DNA of 64,000 bases from the NCBI GenBank assembly GCA_963457665.1, contig OY735216.1:47233325-47297324 (forward strand), read 5' to 3'. Positions 42,801-57,800 of the stretch are shown here, one piece after another. Under the pieces are notes generated by a model. That model had not been told where the DNA came from and made no database searches. It saw nothing but the letters and a program-made list of their open reading frames with translations. Each line of letters starts with the position of its first letter. Positions within the stretch are counted from its first letter, which is position 1. The DNA comes from Thysanoteuthis rhombus (lineage: Eukaryota; Mollusca; Cephalopoda; Oegopsida; Thysanoteuthidae). The position numbers and the translations under genes are program-made.

Positions 42801-45800
42801 GTTCCAATGAATTGAGTTAATACATCCCATACTGTGAAATGAAATCACTGCATATTATCAATTAAAGGTTGAACTCTTGGAAGAAGTGAACTGTGATGTA
42901 TCAATGGAGAGCTTGTGTGAGCATTACTACATTGGCTCTTCAACGGTACACAATCTAAGGAAACAGAAAACCGGCTGTATTCTTTTGTGCATAGTAGCTT
43001 GTAGGAACAGATGTGTGTGAGAAAAACGATGAATGATGGAAGAAGTTCAGAACTACATAAAGGGTTTATGAAGTGGTTTTCCCTTTGTGTAATTGAACAT
43101 GTTGAACTGTTTTGAGTTAAAGGACAAGCAAGAATGTTTCATTAAGAACTTTGACTTGCTTTGATGTTTCTATTCCTAACTTGTAATAATTCACATGATA
43201 TTTTGAAGGTATGATGAGGTGGTCAGCTTTTGTTAAAAGAAAATCTTTCTATGATCCAACATTTTCACTAATTTGGCACTCCTCAGGTCCCAATCATGCA
43301 AGGCTAGTGAAGGTTTACCGTATGCACATCAATACTGTGTGTTACTGTGGTTCCTTTATTTTTCCAACTAACCTAATGTCTTTCCTGTACATCTATTGCA
43401 ATTTATCTTCCTTTCTCTTTCTCTACGAGAGCTTACAAGCGCTGTCAATTTTTTTTTCATTTGGGCATGATCCTCTCTTATTTACACCCTTCTGTGGCTC
43501 TTTACTCTGGTGTTTTAAACTTTTGTTAATATTCTGGGCCGGCTATTCAAGTTCTGTGTCAATCTTCCTTGCTGACCATTCTGTCATTCATTATAATTCT
43601 GTGATAGGTAAATAGCAATTCTGACATGGTTCTAGAGCCATGGTTGGCAAACAATTCAGGAGACTGACAACTCTGATTTCAGACTAAGAAATTGGCCCCT
43701 TTGGTTGGCAACTTTTAACATCATAAACTACTTGATACCACTTTTAATTCACGGCAGAGCTATTCTGTGAAGGAAACAAAATTTGTTGAACTTATGTCAG
43801 CATGAGAATAAATTCAAAATTTTACCTAAAGTTGGACAGAAGGTTACTTGGATCAGTAGTTTTTCCCCTTATTCTAGACATCCTAATTTTCTGGTGTGAA
43901 ATTAAGGGTTAAGGCCAGCAAAACATTGGAGTATGAAACGAGCCTGGCATGAAAGACAGATTTCTCTGGTCATCAATATCTTCCTTTGTCTTCCTTTATA
44001 TTTTCCTTCACTGATTCTCATAATATTTCTCAAGCTTTTTTCTTCTTTAAAGGTTGGCTTTTCATATTCGTCTTATTCCTGATTTCAATAGTATAATGTT
44101 TATTTGATAATCTCAAGGAGAATTGATACTGTATATACTACCTTATCTATTTGTAGATGTACCACATATTTAATTGTAAAAGAATTAAAAAAAATATAAG
44201 ATATTATTGAAAAAATATGAGCATAAAATGCAATAAAAATAATAATGAAATGTATTGAAAAAATTAAAGCTAATGAAATATAATCAAAATAATAAAATAT
44301 AGAATTAATGATAAAAATAATAAACATATCATATCATACCATACCATACTCCCATATCGATAGGCTTCAAAACAGCAACTGATTCCTCTCCGATGTTATT
44401 CGTAACATTTGTTCTTCTTTTATTATCACAAAATTGAATAACTTTTTACAGAAACTTTCATTTGACTTCGCTAATTGCTAATAACTAATTACCTGATAGA
44501 AGGGATTTTGCTATTTTTTTAATTAACTCTTAAATTCATAAACTGTATGATACTGCACCTAAATGATAGTTGAACTCTCCTGTGAATAGAATAAAAAAAT
44601 CAAGAAAAGTTTTTGTGAATGGAATTTGAAAAAATTTTTTCTAATTCCCTAAAGGTCAATGGGGGGTAATTTTAATCAGAAATTATTTCCCCTAATATCA
44701 ACATTCAATTTTTATTAATATGAATTTAAGAGTTAACTAGAATATTTGGGATGCTTTTTTTGTTTTTAAGATTATTATATATTTAGTCTCAACCCTGGTT
44801 ACTTTACTCTGCATGTTTAGAAGCGTAAATTTGTAACCAAATAATCTTTTCTTTTTCAGCATCTTCAAATAAAAACATAAAATTGAACATCCAGTCAGAA
44901 TTGATTTTTTTTTTTTTAAAGCTACAAACTTATATGTGAGACAATGAATAAAATTCATTACAACTTTTGTTTTTAGTAACTTGAAAGTTTTTTTTTTTTA
45001 AATTTGAAAAATGAAATAAAATAAATGAATAAATTCTAGAAAAAAATTGAATTGAAAATTAGAATGCTTTATGCATGTTTAAAATTGAAAAGATTACTAA
45101 AATTATTTTGATGAAATAAATTACTTATCTTTTTTAATAAAATTGTTCCATTTGTAAATTGTTAGTTTCATAAAATCCTAGAAAAAATAATCCAAGAAAA
45201 AAACAGAATACGATCATGATGTTTATATGTTTTTTGTTAAATAAAAATGCCTCTATGGACATCTTATCCAAGTTATATCAAAAATATATTTTGAACGTTA
45301 AAAGATACATTAATGAAACTTTATAAAAATCACAAGCTTATCAGTAGAGAGAAATATTTACCAGGCACATTTTAATCATTTATTTTTACTATCTTTTATA
45401 TATTCCAGCTGATAAATCCCCGAATTGCCCTATCTACTTATTTTCTATCCCAGATAATCTAAATTTATTCAAGTTATTCTCTAAATTATTTATATTTGTA
45501 CTATTTATTACATGAGCTAGTGAATTATTTTAGTATTTCAAAATTCTTTGGGAGAAAAATCAATTTATTTTTGCCATGGATCTAGCTAGAATTCCTTGTT
45601 CTTTCTGCTATATTAAACATTAGATCTCCATGATTTTTAAAATCATTTATCTTGAATATTTGAAAAGGAAATGGAAATTTTCTTGGCAAACACTAGTGTA
45701 AGATTCAATAAGAGACTTTCTATATTTTTTTATATAATTTCAGCAGATAACTCCAAAAATTGCTCTAATAATTCACAATGCTATTATTTATTTTCTAAAG

Positions 45801-48800
45801 AAAACTATTTGGTGCTATTTTGGAGCCATATGAGAGGACATGATAGAGAGAAATGTCAGAAGGTCTGATTTTTCCTTTAACCAATTAGAAACCATCAACC
45901 AAAACTGTCACCAAAAGTCAACAAAGATTCCCTCAGTTTTTAAGCTGGTCTAGCTATGTATGTAATGCATGTACAATCTGCATCAAGGGAGCTAGCGGGC
46001 TGAAAACTCAAACTCCTTTCTTTAGTGAAGAAAAATGCATTTTTTATTTTTGTAAGATTTACCCCTAAATATTTTTCTTCAGTGGGGATGGAGGGGGGGG
46101 GGGGGGTTCAATTTTCAATGTAAGTTTCTTTTATAAAATTGGTCCCTTAGTTTGTGCCTGGCAACATTCACACTTATTTTTTGAAAATCAAGACACTTTT
46201 GATGATTACTGTTCTAATAAAAGACTAGAGAAATAACTTATTGATCACTAATTATTTACACTTTTTTAATTAATAACCCCCATCATGGCATGTGACTGAA
46301 AGACATTGGTCTTGTGATGAATTCTATTGAGTTACTAACTAGTCTTGCATTTATCTTTTTATTAGACTGAAAAAGGTAATATAGTACCAAGTTAAATGCA
46401 TGTACTAACGCAATTTGGTTGAATGATTTTTTTGATTTTTTTTTCTTCCCTCTGCTCACATCAGGACTTGGGAATGTTGTTGGGTGCTCCTACTGCTAAT
46501 ATGAATTCACCTCCTACCACTTCTAGTTCAAGAGAATGCTATGTCCATGAACTTCAAGTCTCGCTTTTGTGCAAGAGGCCCATTGTAAGAGAGCCTCGTT
46601 CTGAAGCAAAAGTCATGGCCTTTGTGAACAAGTGAAGGTTGTCTGTGAGTGACTCATCAGTGAAATGAGTTACAGTACAAATAACCAAAAGTTCTTTGTA
46701 TCCTTGCTCTCTGGTTGTACAAACACAAGAATCGCCCAGTCAGGATTACGCTGATATGCACATCCATGAAAACAGTGGATACAGCAAATGTATTCAGCAA
46801 TTGGGGGCTGAGCTGAGCTGCCTTATACAGGCACCAATTATCAATCAATATGGTTGCTCACAGTCACTAGGTTTCTTAATTCAGGAAACAAAAATAAAAT
46901 TCACTTGAGTTTTTTTGTATTCCCACAACCAACCTTTCTTTATAACAGTAGTGTGACATGGTATGATAATGATCTTTGTGAATTCTTCCAAATACACAAA
47001 CATGTGTCTACGACAGGTATTATGTCTGTCCTGCTTCCAGTGCAGAGTTGCAAATTTAGTGGTTTCATAACTAGATTTTGTGAGATTTTAACCTTTTTAG
47101 CAAGATTATAAAAAGAAGATTATGTATAAAGGTTCCATTCATTGATTACTGCAATGTTTTCACCCAAATCATTACATTTTTACAGTACATCAACTAACAC
47201 CCTATCATTCTTCCTTAAGGGTTTACTGCTATGTGGAAGAAGGAAGATGATCAAACAATAGGAAATTTCTCTTACATGTATATTCATACTTTGAAGTAAA
47301 GATTATCTTTGAGTTGATGTGCCACATGAGTCAGATATATTTTTTAGAGTGTCAGCACCCAAGAGTTTGAGATCCATTACCTTAGGTCAACTTAGATATT
47401 ACCTTATGCATGTTCTTTTCAGTAACTACAAATCTCTTTTGTCTATTGGAAACGTTAGGCAACCCAAACTGTCCATGTAAGTTTCTTCAGTTTTCAAATG
47501 ATTCTGCTTGACTGGCTGGAAATGTAAACATTTACTCCTTATGATATCTAGAAAAAACTTTTCTTTCTTTTGGTGGGGGTGGATAGAGAGTTCAATTTAC
47601 AATCTAACATTATGTTAAATTTTGTGTCTGGCAGTATTCACACTTGTTTCTTTTGCGGGGGGAGGGGGATCTGACTTAGAGATCACCCTCCGACAAAAGG
47701 TGAGAGAAGTAGCTTATTCATTGATCACCCATTTTCTCTTATTTTTAAAAGAAAACACAGCATGATATAGGTCACGTGACAGTTTCTATTGTGCGACTAA
47801 CCAGAATTGTTTTCTTCATTTCCATATCCTTTTCAGGGAGATTGTGATCCTGACTATGGTGCTAGTTTTCAATTTGATGTTCATACCAAAGAACTTGTTG
47901 TGGGAGAGATATTTGTACGAGTCTACAATGAACAACCCACTTTTCTTTTGGAGGTAAGAAAGATACATGCACTCTCCATTTCATTCTATATTTCAGTCGT
48001 TTTTTTTCTTTTGCACTACTGAGTAAAACGCAAGAGAAAAATTGGTGAATTTAGCTCAGGTTGTCAAGAGAGGAATAGATTTGCTTTTTTTTTATTATTT
48101 CAAAACTCCTATAAAAACTCTCCAAACATTTTGTGAAGTGGCAGTCTTATATAAATTTTTTCATGTAAAACTAAGAGTTGATGTATCAATTTTTTTTTCC
48201 CCCCAGAATCCTAAAGGATTTACTATTGACCTGTTAGACTTCCTTGGATCTCAAGCCCAGGTAAATAATTGTTGTTTTCTATTTACTACTTTTTTTTTTT
48301 TCGTAATCACCTGATGAATGTGTACCAAATGGTAGACAAGACTCCTTACTCCTTGTAGATGTTAAACATTTTTGAATTGTAAATGTTGTTAGCAAGCTTT
48401 GGCAAAATTTTATAGATCTATCATCAAGAACCTGCTATTTTGTGCCCTAGGTCGGTAAATATTATACCTGCAAACCAAAGCAGTTGGGTTTCTGGGTTCA
48501 ACATGCTGCTTCTAGATGTATTACGGTCAAGGTATTGCCATTCTAATTAATGGACCTAAATATAGCCTGAAAAAAAAATACATTAAATCATAAAACCTTG
48601 AACTTTGTAGCTTTGAACTGTAGAGAAAAATTACTCATTTTAGCACATCATTTCCAAGTAGATTTTGCTAGACTTGTAATGAATGTGACTGCGTTACATT
48701 TTTGTTTTTTCTTTCTCATCTGCAGTACTTGTATTCACTGATGGCACTTCAGCAACAGAATCGAAATTTTGGTCCTTCTCAGGCTGGCACAAGTGACCGA

Positions 48801-51800
48801 TTGAAGAATGTCGAAATGGCACTGGAAGCACTACGGAATGTCATCAAGAATAATCCTGGTAGGTCATCCAGATGTTTTTATCTATCCATTTGGTTAGGAT
48901 TCGATTTAGCAAACCTTTTTTTTTTTTTTTTTCCTGAAGTGAATGGATTATTCCTATGTAGTTTGATTTTGCTTCAGCTTAGTATGACATTCATTTATTT
49001 TGGAATTTTTTTTTTGTTCTTTTGAGAATAATTAACTTTCAAAGTGAAAACAAATGACTTGGCTATAGGGGTTCAATTTACAATATACATAAAATGCAAA
49101 ACTGGACCTTTACTTTGTGTCTGTCTTTCTGACAGAGGATGAAATTGTTTGTTTGGTTTTTTTTTCTTTTTTTTCTTAAATCCTCTCCTTTTTGGTGGAG
49201 GGTTTAATTTACACTATAAGTTTATGCTAAATTTACATGATAAAAATGAGCATATATGGATGGCGGTGATTCATAATTTCCTTTGGAATGGTAATCATTT
49301 TATTCTTCTGATCTATTTTAACAGGTGTTGAGATTCAGTGCATTGGTCACTTTAAACTTCTTTTCTCCTTGTTACGACTGGAAAATTGTGCAAAGCTCCA
49401 ACAGTCGGCATTAGAGGTAATTGACCCTTTACCTGAGAGTTTCTCTGAAAATTGGTTTGAGAGTTGAAAGACAAGAATTAGATTTATCACATCAGGCTTA
49501 TCTTTCACATTGATTATTTTTTTATTAATCAGATACTTTTATACAATTTTATTTATGGTTATAAAATAAATGCTTAAATGAATGAAAAAATCTAATGTTA
49601 ATTTTGACTGATGTTTCAGCCTTTGTGCCCTTATCTTCAGGTATCTGTCACAGTGGGTAACCTTCTGGAAATTTTAAACCAAGCCCTTTATTCAATCCTT
49701 GGGGGTAGGTTGTTCTCATTCTGTTGTCCATGTTTGAGGTTATCCTATCTACCCAAGTAGATGGAATAAAGGATTTGCTTCTAAATTCTCCAATGTTATC
49801 AATGACAGACACCTGAAGATGCCTGGTGAGTACAATATCTGAAATGTTGTGAGAATAGTCAACATGTAAATCAGTTGAAAATTATGATAATTACTCATCT
49901 CATAAATTCAGACAGAAACCATTTCTTCATGTTTTTCTTATACTTGTTAGCTTACTAAGTTTGGAACCAATCTTGTATCTTTTATTGTAATTAATGTTTT
50001 CTTTCTTTTTTTGTGTGCTTAGGTGATAAGTAGTGTAACTGCCAACCAAGAATGTGTAAATGATATTGCTGCCTCGGAGATTCTTTCTTATTTGCTGCTT
50101 GCCATCCAAGGACTACCACAGTGTAAGAGCCATTATTCTTTTTCTTTCTTTTTTCCTCCTCTCTTTCTTTTTTTCTCTTGCTCTTTTTTTTCTTTCTCAT
50201 TCTCTTTTTTTCTCTCTTCTAACAAATTTTTAAGGTGTCCAGTCTGAAAAAAAAAGCAAACTTGCATTAGACATCTCAGTTCGTTCTCGAAAATCTGGAA
50301 GAAAACAAAACTCATAGGAATTTAAATGAATCTGAATTTTTTCTCGGGTATTAACTAGTTGTAATATTTTAAACAACAAAAAAAAAAATTTTGATGCAAG
50401 ACTTGAAAAGAATCATTACTTATTGTGTACCTGTAAACACAAAGAATATTTTTGATTTTTAAAATGAATTGTTTTAATTCCATAGTTTTCAAACTTATTC
50501 AACAATAAAGAAATTACTATAAGTTATTGAATTAAACCAAAAAATAAATGATTTTCCCAAAATAATTGAACTCCAGAATAATTTCATTAATTGTTTCAAC
50601 TCCCTAGTTTATTTTCATTGATGCCTTGCATGAAAATCTTGATGAACCTTCAGTTTGTATGACTCTTATTCAAAGATTGTCTTGCATTTTCTTTACAGGT
50701 CACCTGCTGATCTTGGAGAGTTTATTTGCTCTGATGTCAAATACAAAAATAGTCAAAGAAGCTCTTGCAAAAGGTAAGATGTAAATATATTATTATTCAT
50801 CAGCCACATTTAATGTTCCTCTGAACCTCAGTGGATGCAGCCCTCAAATTAGAATAGCATAATTCTATCATTGTGAGATCCTTACTTGGCTTATTAGCAG
50901 GATGGGAAATGGAATTGGTGCGCAGAGTTCAGATTCTGGCTGAAGCGGTTGGCACTCACTTTGTATTATTGCCCTTGGGAAAGGCATTAATTCACTTGTC
51001 CCTCTAGATATGGGTGAATAGCAAGGCAGACTTGGCTTTTTAGCTTTGCCCCCCCCCCCCCCCCGCCCCAGTTATGGATAAAAAGTTGGTAGACTGGGCT
51101 ATCTAGCCTTGGTTATCAACTCGGAGAGAAGATGGGTACTGCCAAGTCTGGAAGAATGCTACGGCAAGAACTCAGTATGGTATCCCAACATTCTATCAGT
51201 TCATGGGTTGAACTGGAAGTATTTTGTAGGACAACATGAAAAAAAGAAGTCACCATAGCTGTTTTGAAACTAGTATATCTGTGCCATCGAAAATGACTGC
51301 ATATATAAAATTGATATATTGTCAAGACCTTATTAGAGGTGAAATTTCATTGACTACTGAAATGTTTCTGTTTATCTTATTTAATTTTCACAGTTTCCGT
51401 TTCTGCATGACAGAAGCCCCCCTTCCTTATCAAATGAGATTTATAGTACTCAGATCTGGATATTGGTGGGGAAGGTAAAGGTAAAGGCAAATCGGGTTAG
51501 GACGGTTAGAACTTGTCTTTCTTCTTTACTTTGTGTGACATTAGTGGCAGTCAAAATTGGGTATAGGTGTGGAAGGTGGAGGCAGATCAGGTGGAGACAG
51601 TAGGAAGTTGTTCCTCTCTTCCAATTTCTGTGTGACGGATGGACAAACCAAGCAAGCATACAAGACATGTTGCGTTATTATTAGTTAAGATTTTTACTCT
51701 TTAGCTCTAAAGGTCATACACTGCTGTAATCTGCTTCTGTGCTTTTTTGTAGCAAGAACCACTTTTGTTACACTTTTAAAAGAACAACAAAAAAGAATCA

Positions 51801-54800
51801 GAAACTATACCTTGAGTGGGAAGGGAGGTAACTTTGATCAGTAGTTATTCTCCTTGTTACCAACATCTTACTTTTCCTTCTATGAAACTAAGAGTCAATA
51901 TTTGTTTCATTTTTCCGATTTTTTCTTAGAAATAGAAAACATTTTGAATTTTTCATTTTTTTTATATTATAAATGCATTTTCCCTCTTCATCTGTGACTG
52001 ACCATTGAATTTATTTTGACCTCCAGGAGCACTTGTATATCTGCTTGACCTGTTTTGCAATGGCACAATCTCGACAGTCCGAGAAAAGACATCAGAGCTG
52101 TTTGCCAAGATGTTGGCTGACAAATTAGTGGGTCCCAAAGTGCGCATTATTTTAGCTAAATTCCTGCCCAACATTTTCATGGATGCCATGCGAGATTCCC
52201 CCGAGGCCAGTGTACATATGTTTGAAGGTAAGCGAGTTGTTTTATTTTATCATTGTTTTTTGATTACTTTTTACCTTGTCTTAATTTACATCTTATCACA
52301 ATTTAAATCAAGCCGTTAGCTTATGGCAGTAGGTAAACAGCGCAGATTGGAAGGATGGAAGGAAGAAACATGAAGATATTTGCTAAAAGGGAATGGCTGA
52401 ACTCAGCTGTCAAGAACAGCAGAGAGACAAGAAAGCTAAAAGGAGTGAAATTGAATTTGCTTTCATGTGTCTGTGAGAGGTAAATTTGGTCAAGTGCAAG
52501 AGATGGTCACTCCAGGCAACTCTGGTTGATGAGTTTTTCATCAGGTAGTACAGTGCTTTTAAATGTCCACCCCTGGGTATACCATTAACAAAGCTGCAGG
52601 TATTTTGCTAGTTTAGATAAGAATGATTAGTTAATATATTGTAAAGTAATATCTTTAATTGGAACTAAAACATGCAATAAAGTCATTATTGGGTGATGAC
52701 TTCTATCTTGAATTCTATTTTGGATTGTTTGAGCCATGAATTCACCTCAACCCTCGGAGAAGATTTGTCCGTTGTGTGGTCCTTACAAATAATTCATAGC
52801 TTTCATAGATTGTTGGGCCAGACAGCCAGATACTCTAGTGTTTTGCAGGTCAGGGTTACCTGAATCAGTTGAGAGTGGGCGGGTTTGTGTATGTTCAATG
52901 TTTTGCACCCTCTCCCAACACTAACTAAATTCACTTGTCTTTAATCTCTACCTGGGCATATTGAAAAGAACCGCAGCCTTAGTTATTGTGACTGAGAGCT
53001 GCACAAGGGTCTAGAGAAATATAGATATTTCTACATTATCCATGGTTTGATTGGAGATGATTATCATTGAAACCATGAGAAAAATCCAATGGCTGGACAT
53101 GTTGCAAGAATATCAGTCAACTGCATAACATGGCTCACAATAATGATCCCTAGAGATCACTTACAAAATTGTAACTGACATAAAATGAGATGGTGTAAGG
53201 AACTAGACAAATTCAGTAAGTTGGCTCTGCAATGCCCATGATAGAGAGGTCTGGGAAAGGTCTATGTCCAACGACTGATGCTAAAAGGCTAATGATGAGG
53301 AAAATACAATCTTGTATATTTTATATTTAGTTTCTAGGATTCAAGAAGTCATAATTACGCGGAGAAAAATAATGAAAATGCTTGTTTTTCAACGAGATAA
53401 ATAAAAAATGGCCGTGTTTTCTCTTTGTTGCTAATGAAAACATCTTTTTGCTCTCCTCTCTTGACAGGAACGCATGAAAATCCAGAGTTGATCTGGAATG
53501 ATGAGGCACGAGAAAAAGTTTGTGAACTCATCAAGAAATTAAAAGCTCAGTAAGTATTGATAATCTCTCTCTCTCTCTCCTCTTCCCCCTTCCTCTTGGC
53601 CGTCATATCTTTCAGGACACGTGACTGAGTAGATAAAAGACAATGGTCAAGTGTTGCTGATAATCTGCCTAGGAGCTGCTAGTTTAATCCCTAGGTCAGA
53701 TTTTGCTGAAAAATTATATATTCTGGTTCAGGTATTGCAAGAACTCATTAATCTATATGAGATATCCCCTGGCATGGACAGTAGAATGAGAACAATCTAC
53801 CCCCATGGATTGAATAAAGGGTTCAGTTTGAAATTCTTATAAGGTTTCCGACTATGACAGATACCTGAAGGTGGGATGCTACAACAAGCATAATGTTATG
53901 ACTATCACAACCAAGGTGAGGACATTAGTCTGAGTGAATCAGTGTATAATAATGATTATTCATCATCTCAGAAATTCAGAAAAAAAAGAACTTGTTCATG
54001 TTGCAAAATGTGTAATCATGTATAATTTAAACGTTGAAAATTTCCCCTCATGAATCAGTGTCACTGATGTGATACATTTGAAAAGAGGTTAAGCTGATTT
54101 CAGTTGTGGATTATTGTCCACTTTGGTTTTCTATCTACGTGATGAATAGTGAGACTTTTTTGTTACTTTATTCTTCTGTTATAGGAGGTAACAATTTTGC
54201 TGATAAGGATATCTACCCAACATTTGAACAGTGGACCCTTCTGCGTAAACAAGTGCAGACATTTTTATGATAAAACCTCAGATGAAATTGATTAGCTGTA
54301 AATTGTAGATTTGCTCTATTAACAGCTTTGAAGTAGTGAACTATCAAGTGTTGAAGAAAATGTGGAAAAACTGCTCATATTCCTCAGAAACACAAGTAGA
54401 TATTTTTACTAAATACATTACAATAAATATATATATGTGTATATATGTATATTTAAAAAAAATCATCCCAGATGATTTCGAATATATCTGAATTTTTCAG
54501 AGGCAATAACTAGTACACCCTCCCCCATTAAGATTGTGTTTAAGTTCTTGAAGACCATGACTGAATAATATAACTATGAGTTATTTGAGTGTGGGAAACA
54601 GAATAATCACTCAATCCACAATCCTACCTACGATATTTTATATTATTGTATATTATCTTTTTTTTTTCCCCTCAATGATATTGAATGAAACAGCATTAAT
54701 GGGGAAGGATGGTGTATTCCATGGATGTTAAATTGCTGCCTTCAGAAGGAATTCTGTCTTTGGCAAATAAGAATTTTCTTTTTTTTTCTTTTTTAACCAT

Positions 54801-57800
54801 TTTCTGACCTTTGTTTGCATATTTCTGGCGTTCTAGCATTTTAGAGCTGTTTTTTTTTTTATTCAACATTTCTTGGCAGTCAAACTACCATACAAATATT
54901 TTTGAGTCGGCAACAATGTTGGTATTCCATATAAATTATTGAAACAAATTATAGTGAAGTGATTTGTTTTATTCCTATATTTTTCTTTCATAAATTGCTC
55001 TCAAAATATTTACTTCAACTCATTAATGCATTCTTTGTTGTTGTCTTTATAGGCATTATGTAGCACAAAGAGACAATCCCGACACACGGTGGACATTACC
55101 AGAGGATTTCTTGAGCATCTATTCAGAAGTTCAGGGTGAGATGACTGTGGGTGGAGTCTTTTTGCGATTGTTTATCGCCAACCCAGGTTGGGTTCTACGT
55201 AAACCCAAAGAATTTCTCACAGAATTACTCGATAAATGGACACGGCTTATTGATGATCCCACAGTTGATGTGAGTGACTTGTGTATATCTTTTGCCACCA
55301 ACCTTGCTATGTCTTTACTCCCCAAACTCCACAAAGATGATGAGTCAATACAGTCTTTTTTCTGCAAGTTTGTGAAACATGACACATCGAAAGTAGAATC
55401 CAGATCCCCAAAACTGATTTGAGATAGTCGCAAATTTTCAGATGACACTTTCTATGACTTCTGTCATGTTCGGGTTTTGATATTGATGGATTTTTACAGA
55501 CTTTTTATCTGTACACAAAATGAATAAATAGATTTGATCTTTTAAATCAAAGGACTACATCCAAGCATTGATTTGATACCAATAGCTTCCAATTATTGTG
55601 TGTGGACTCCAGTATTTCTGTTAACAAAACTAAATGAATGATTCAGTCTTGCAAGTAATTTTCACACTCACATCTGTGCAAACTCAATGCCAAAAATTGT
55701 GCATGAATAATAAGAAATAAGAGAATTCATGAATGAAAAATTCTGTTATAGATTTTGATTGAAATCCAACACGAAATCTTTTTCCAGTTTCAACTGACAT
55801 TCTAAAAAAACAAAACAAATAAATGTCTCTGTGACGTCATATGCAGTATCATCAGAAAATTTGTGGTTTTGACTCAAATCAATTTTTTGTGTCTGGATTC
55901 TTCATTTGATCCCAAGCGACAAAAAGCTCAGTACAAAGGAAGATGTTCTTTATAGTTATGGATAATTTCTTTCTGATGGTTATTATCAAAATCATGTACC
56001 AAACACTTGAATTTGAGATGGATTAAAAGTCATCTGTTACTGTAATCAAAGTTCTCGGTATTGTGATCAAAATCTGGTAAATTATATTCAAAAGTGGCTA
56101 TTGGCAGTTATTAATGTTGATTTATAACAATGAATGCAAATAGTTCCGATTTTTATATCCTTTGCTGAATGTTATCAGATGGTTATTATTATCTTTTACC
56201 CTATCCCCAAACAATCACAGTAAGCAGCTTCCCCTATATTGCTTTATGATTTTATCATTTAGCTGCTCGGAAAGAAAAAAAATCCATGGCTCATTTAGAT
56301 GTCAACATGCAAAAAATGGTGCGCATGCATTTTATAAGTGATTTTCATGTACAACAAAAACATTTTCCTTTATGTTTCAATGAAATAAAAGATATATTTA
56401 CACAGACTGATTGCCCAGACGGTTGGGAATTTCTTCTGATTCCAACACAAATTGATAAACTATCCTTTCTGTCTTTCTCTTTTAATCCAGGGAGAAACAT
56501 TGGAGACAGTCACAATGGCACTTGTATGTCTATTCCAATCCCAGACTTCCCTGCTGGATCAAGTGCCTGGCCTTGGTTACATCCCCAAAATATTCCAAGT
56601 CATGTCTTCTACAAATTCTGCTATTCCAAAGAGTGCCATTCAGGTAGTGCATCAACTCACCAACAGTGAGGTAAGGCAAAGGGAATCCTCCCTGAAGAGA
56701 ATTTTTTATTTTTCAAACTTTTTTTTACATTTAATTATTCCCTTTTTCTACATTCTGGCCCAGGATTTATCCTGTAACTTCGAAAAAGTAAAATACGCTC
56801 AGTTTTAGGGGATCAGTTGCCTTAGGTCAGGACCTCCCTATTGCATTAAAAGGGGAAGGGCCAAGCTTGCCCTGATGCCTTTGCAACACAGGTTGTGGAA
56901 CTGAGTAATTTTTGTCACTTTAAATCAGCCTTGTATCAAATTTTCCCCTCAATGGAAAACAAATGAATTCTAATATATCAAAGAGAGCAGTTTATAGTTA
57001 CAATGTTGGGTGAATAGAGAGCAACCTGTGACCAATTTTTAAAATTACAATTTACAACAGGAAGAACAAACGTTAAGAATAAATTCATCTGTCAGTATCA
57101 GCTGATGACTTATTGAAAATATCTAAATAAAAATCACTTCAGGGAATGTCAAAATGTCCAAAGTTGAATTTTTTTTGTCAGAAATACCAAAACAACAAAT
57201 TTCAATAACAAAACTCAATAAAGGGAGAAAAAAATTGAAAATCATACCAACTTTTGTTTTTGTAAATTGAAAAAATAATTTCAAAGAAAAAATAATTGGA
57301 TCAAATTAAAATCTGAGAAAAAGATTTTGAAATGAGATTAAATTGAAAATGGGAAGGCTGTGTGTAACATGGTTCATGATAGCAATGAATACGATGGAAT
57401 TTTTTTCAGTAGGGAAATCTTTTTGGCTATCTCTAGCAAAAAATTTCATAAGGGATTTTTTTGTGTATGTCTGGACACTAGAACCAGAATCGTATGCATT
57501 TTATTTTTTGTCTGTGTATTGCATCTTTATTTTTCATCCATTTCTCTATGATTTTGTTCCAGCTGTGCATCCGTAGTATGAGTTCAATCGAGTGCATTGG
57601 TTCCCTGAAAGTGGCTATGAAGCAACGTAAAGACATGATGGTTTTGGCTGCTGAGGCCTTAGCGAAGATGTTTGAGAAAGGCGAGGAAGAACTTGTGTGT
57701 CAGGTTGGTGATGAAATCTTTATCTATCAAAGTATGATTTCCTGTTGAGCTTGCGCAAGCCCTCATCTCTCAGGCCAAATCCACACCCACTAAATCTTAA

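Noticed and set aside
48451-48531. Exon-like ORF after ctag in intron 32 ([17 protein letters not shown]...)
   Set aside because: Exons 32 and 33 join directly (SQAQ-YLYS) as in vertebrates; the segment has no pyrimidine tract before it and no similarity.
55131-55448. 105-codon ORF on the minus strand
   Set aside because: It is the shadow of exon 39 and its open extension; no recognisable protein.
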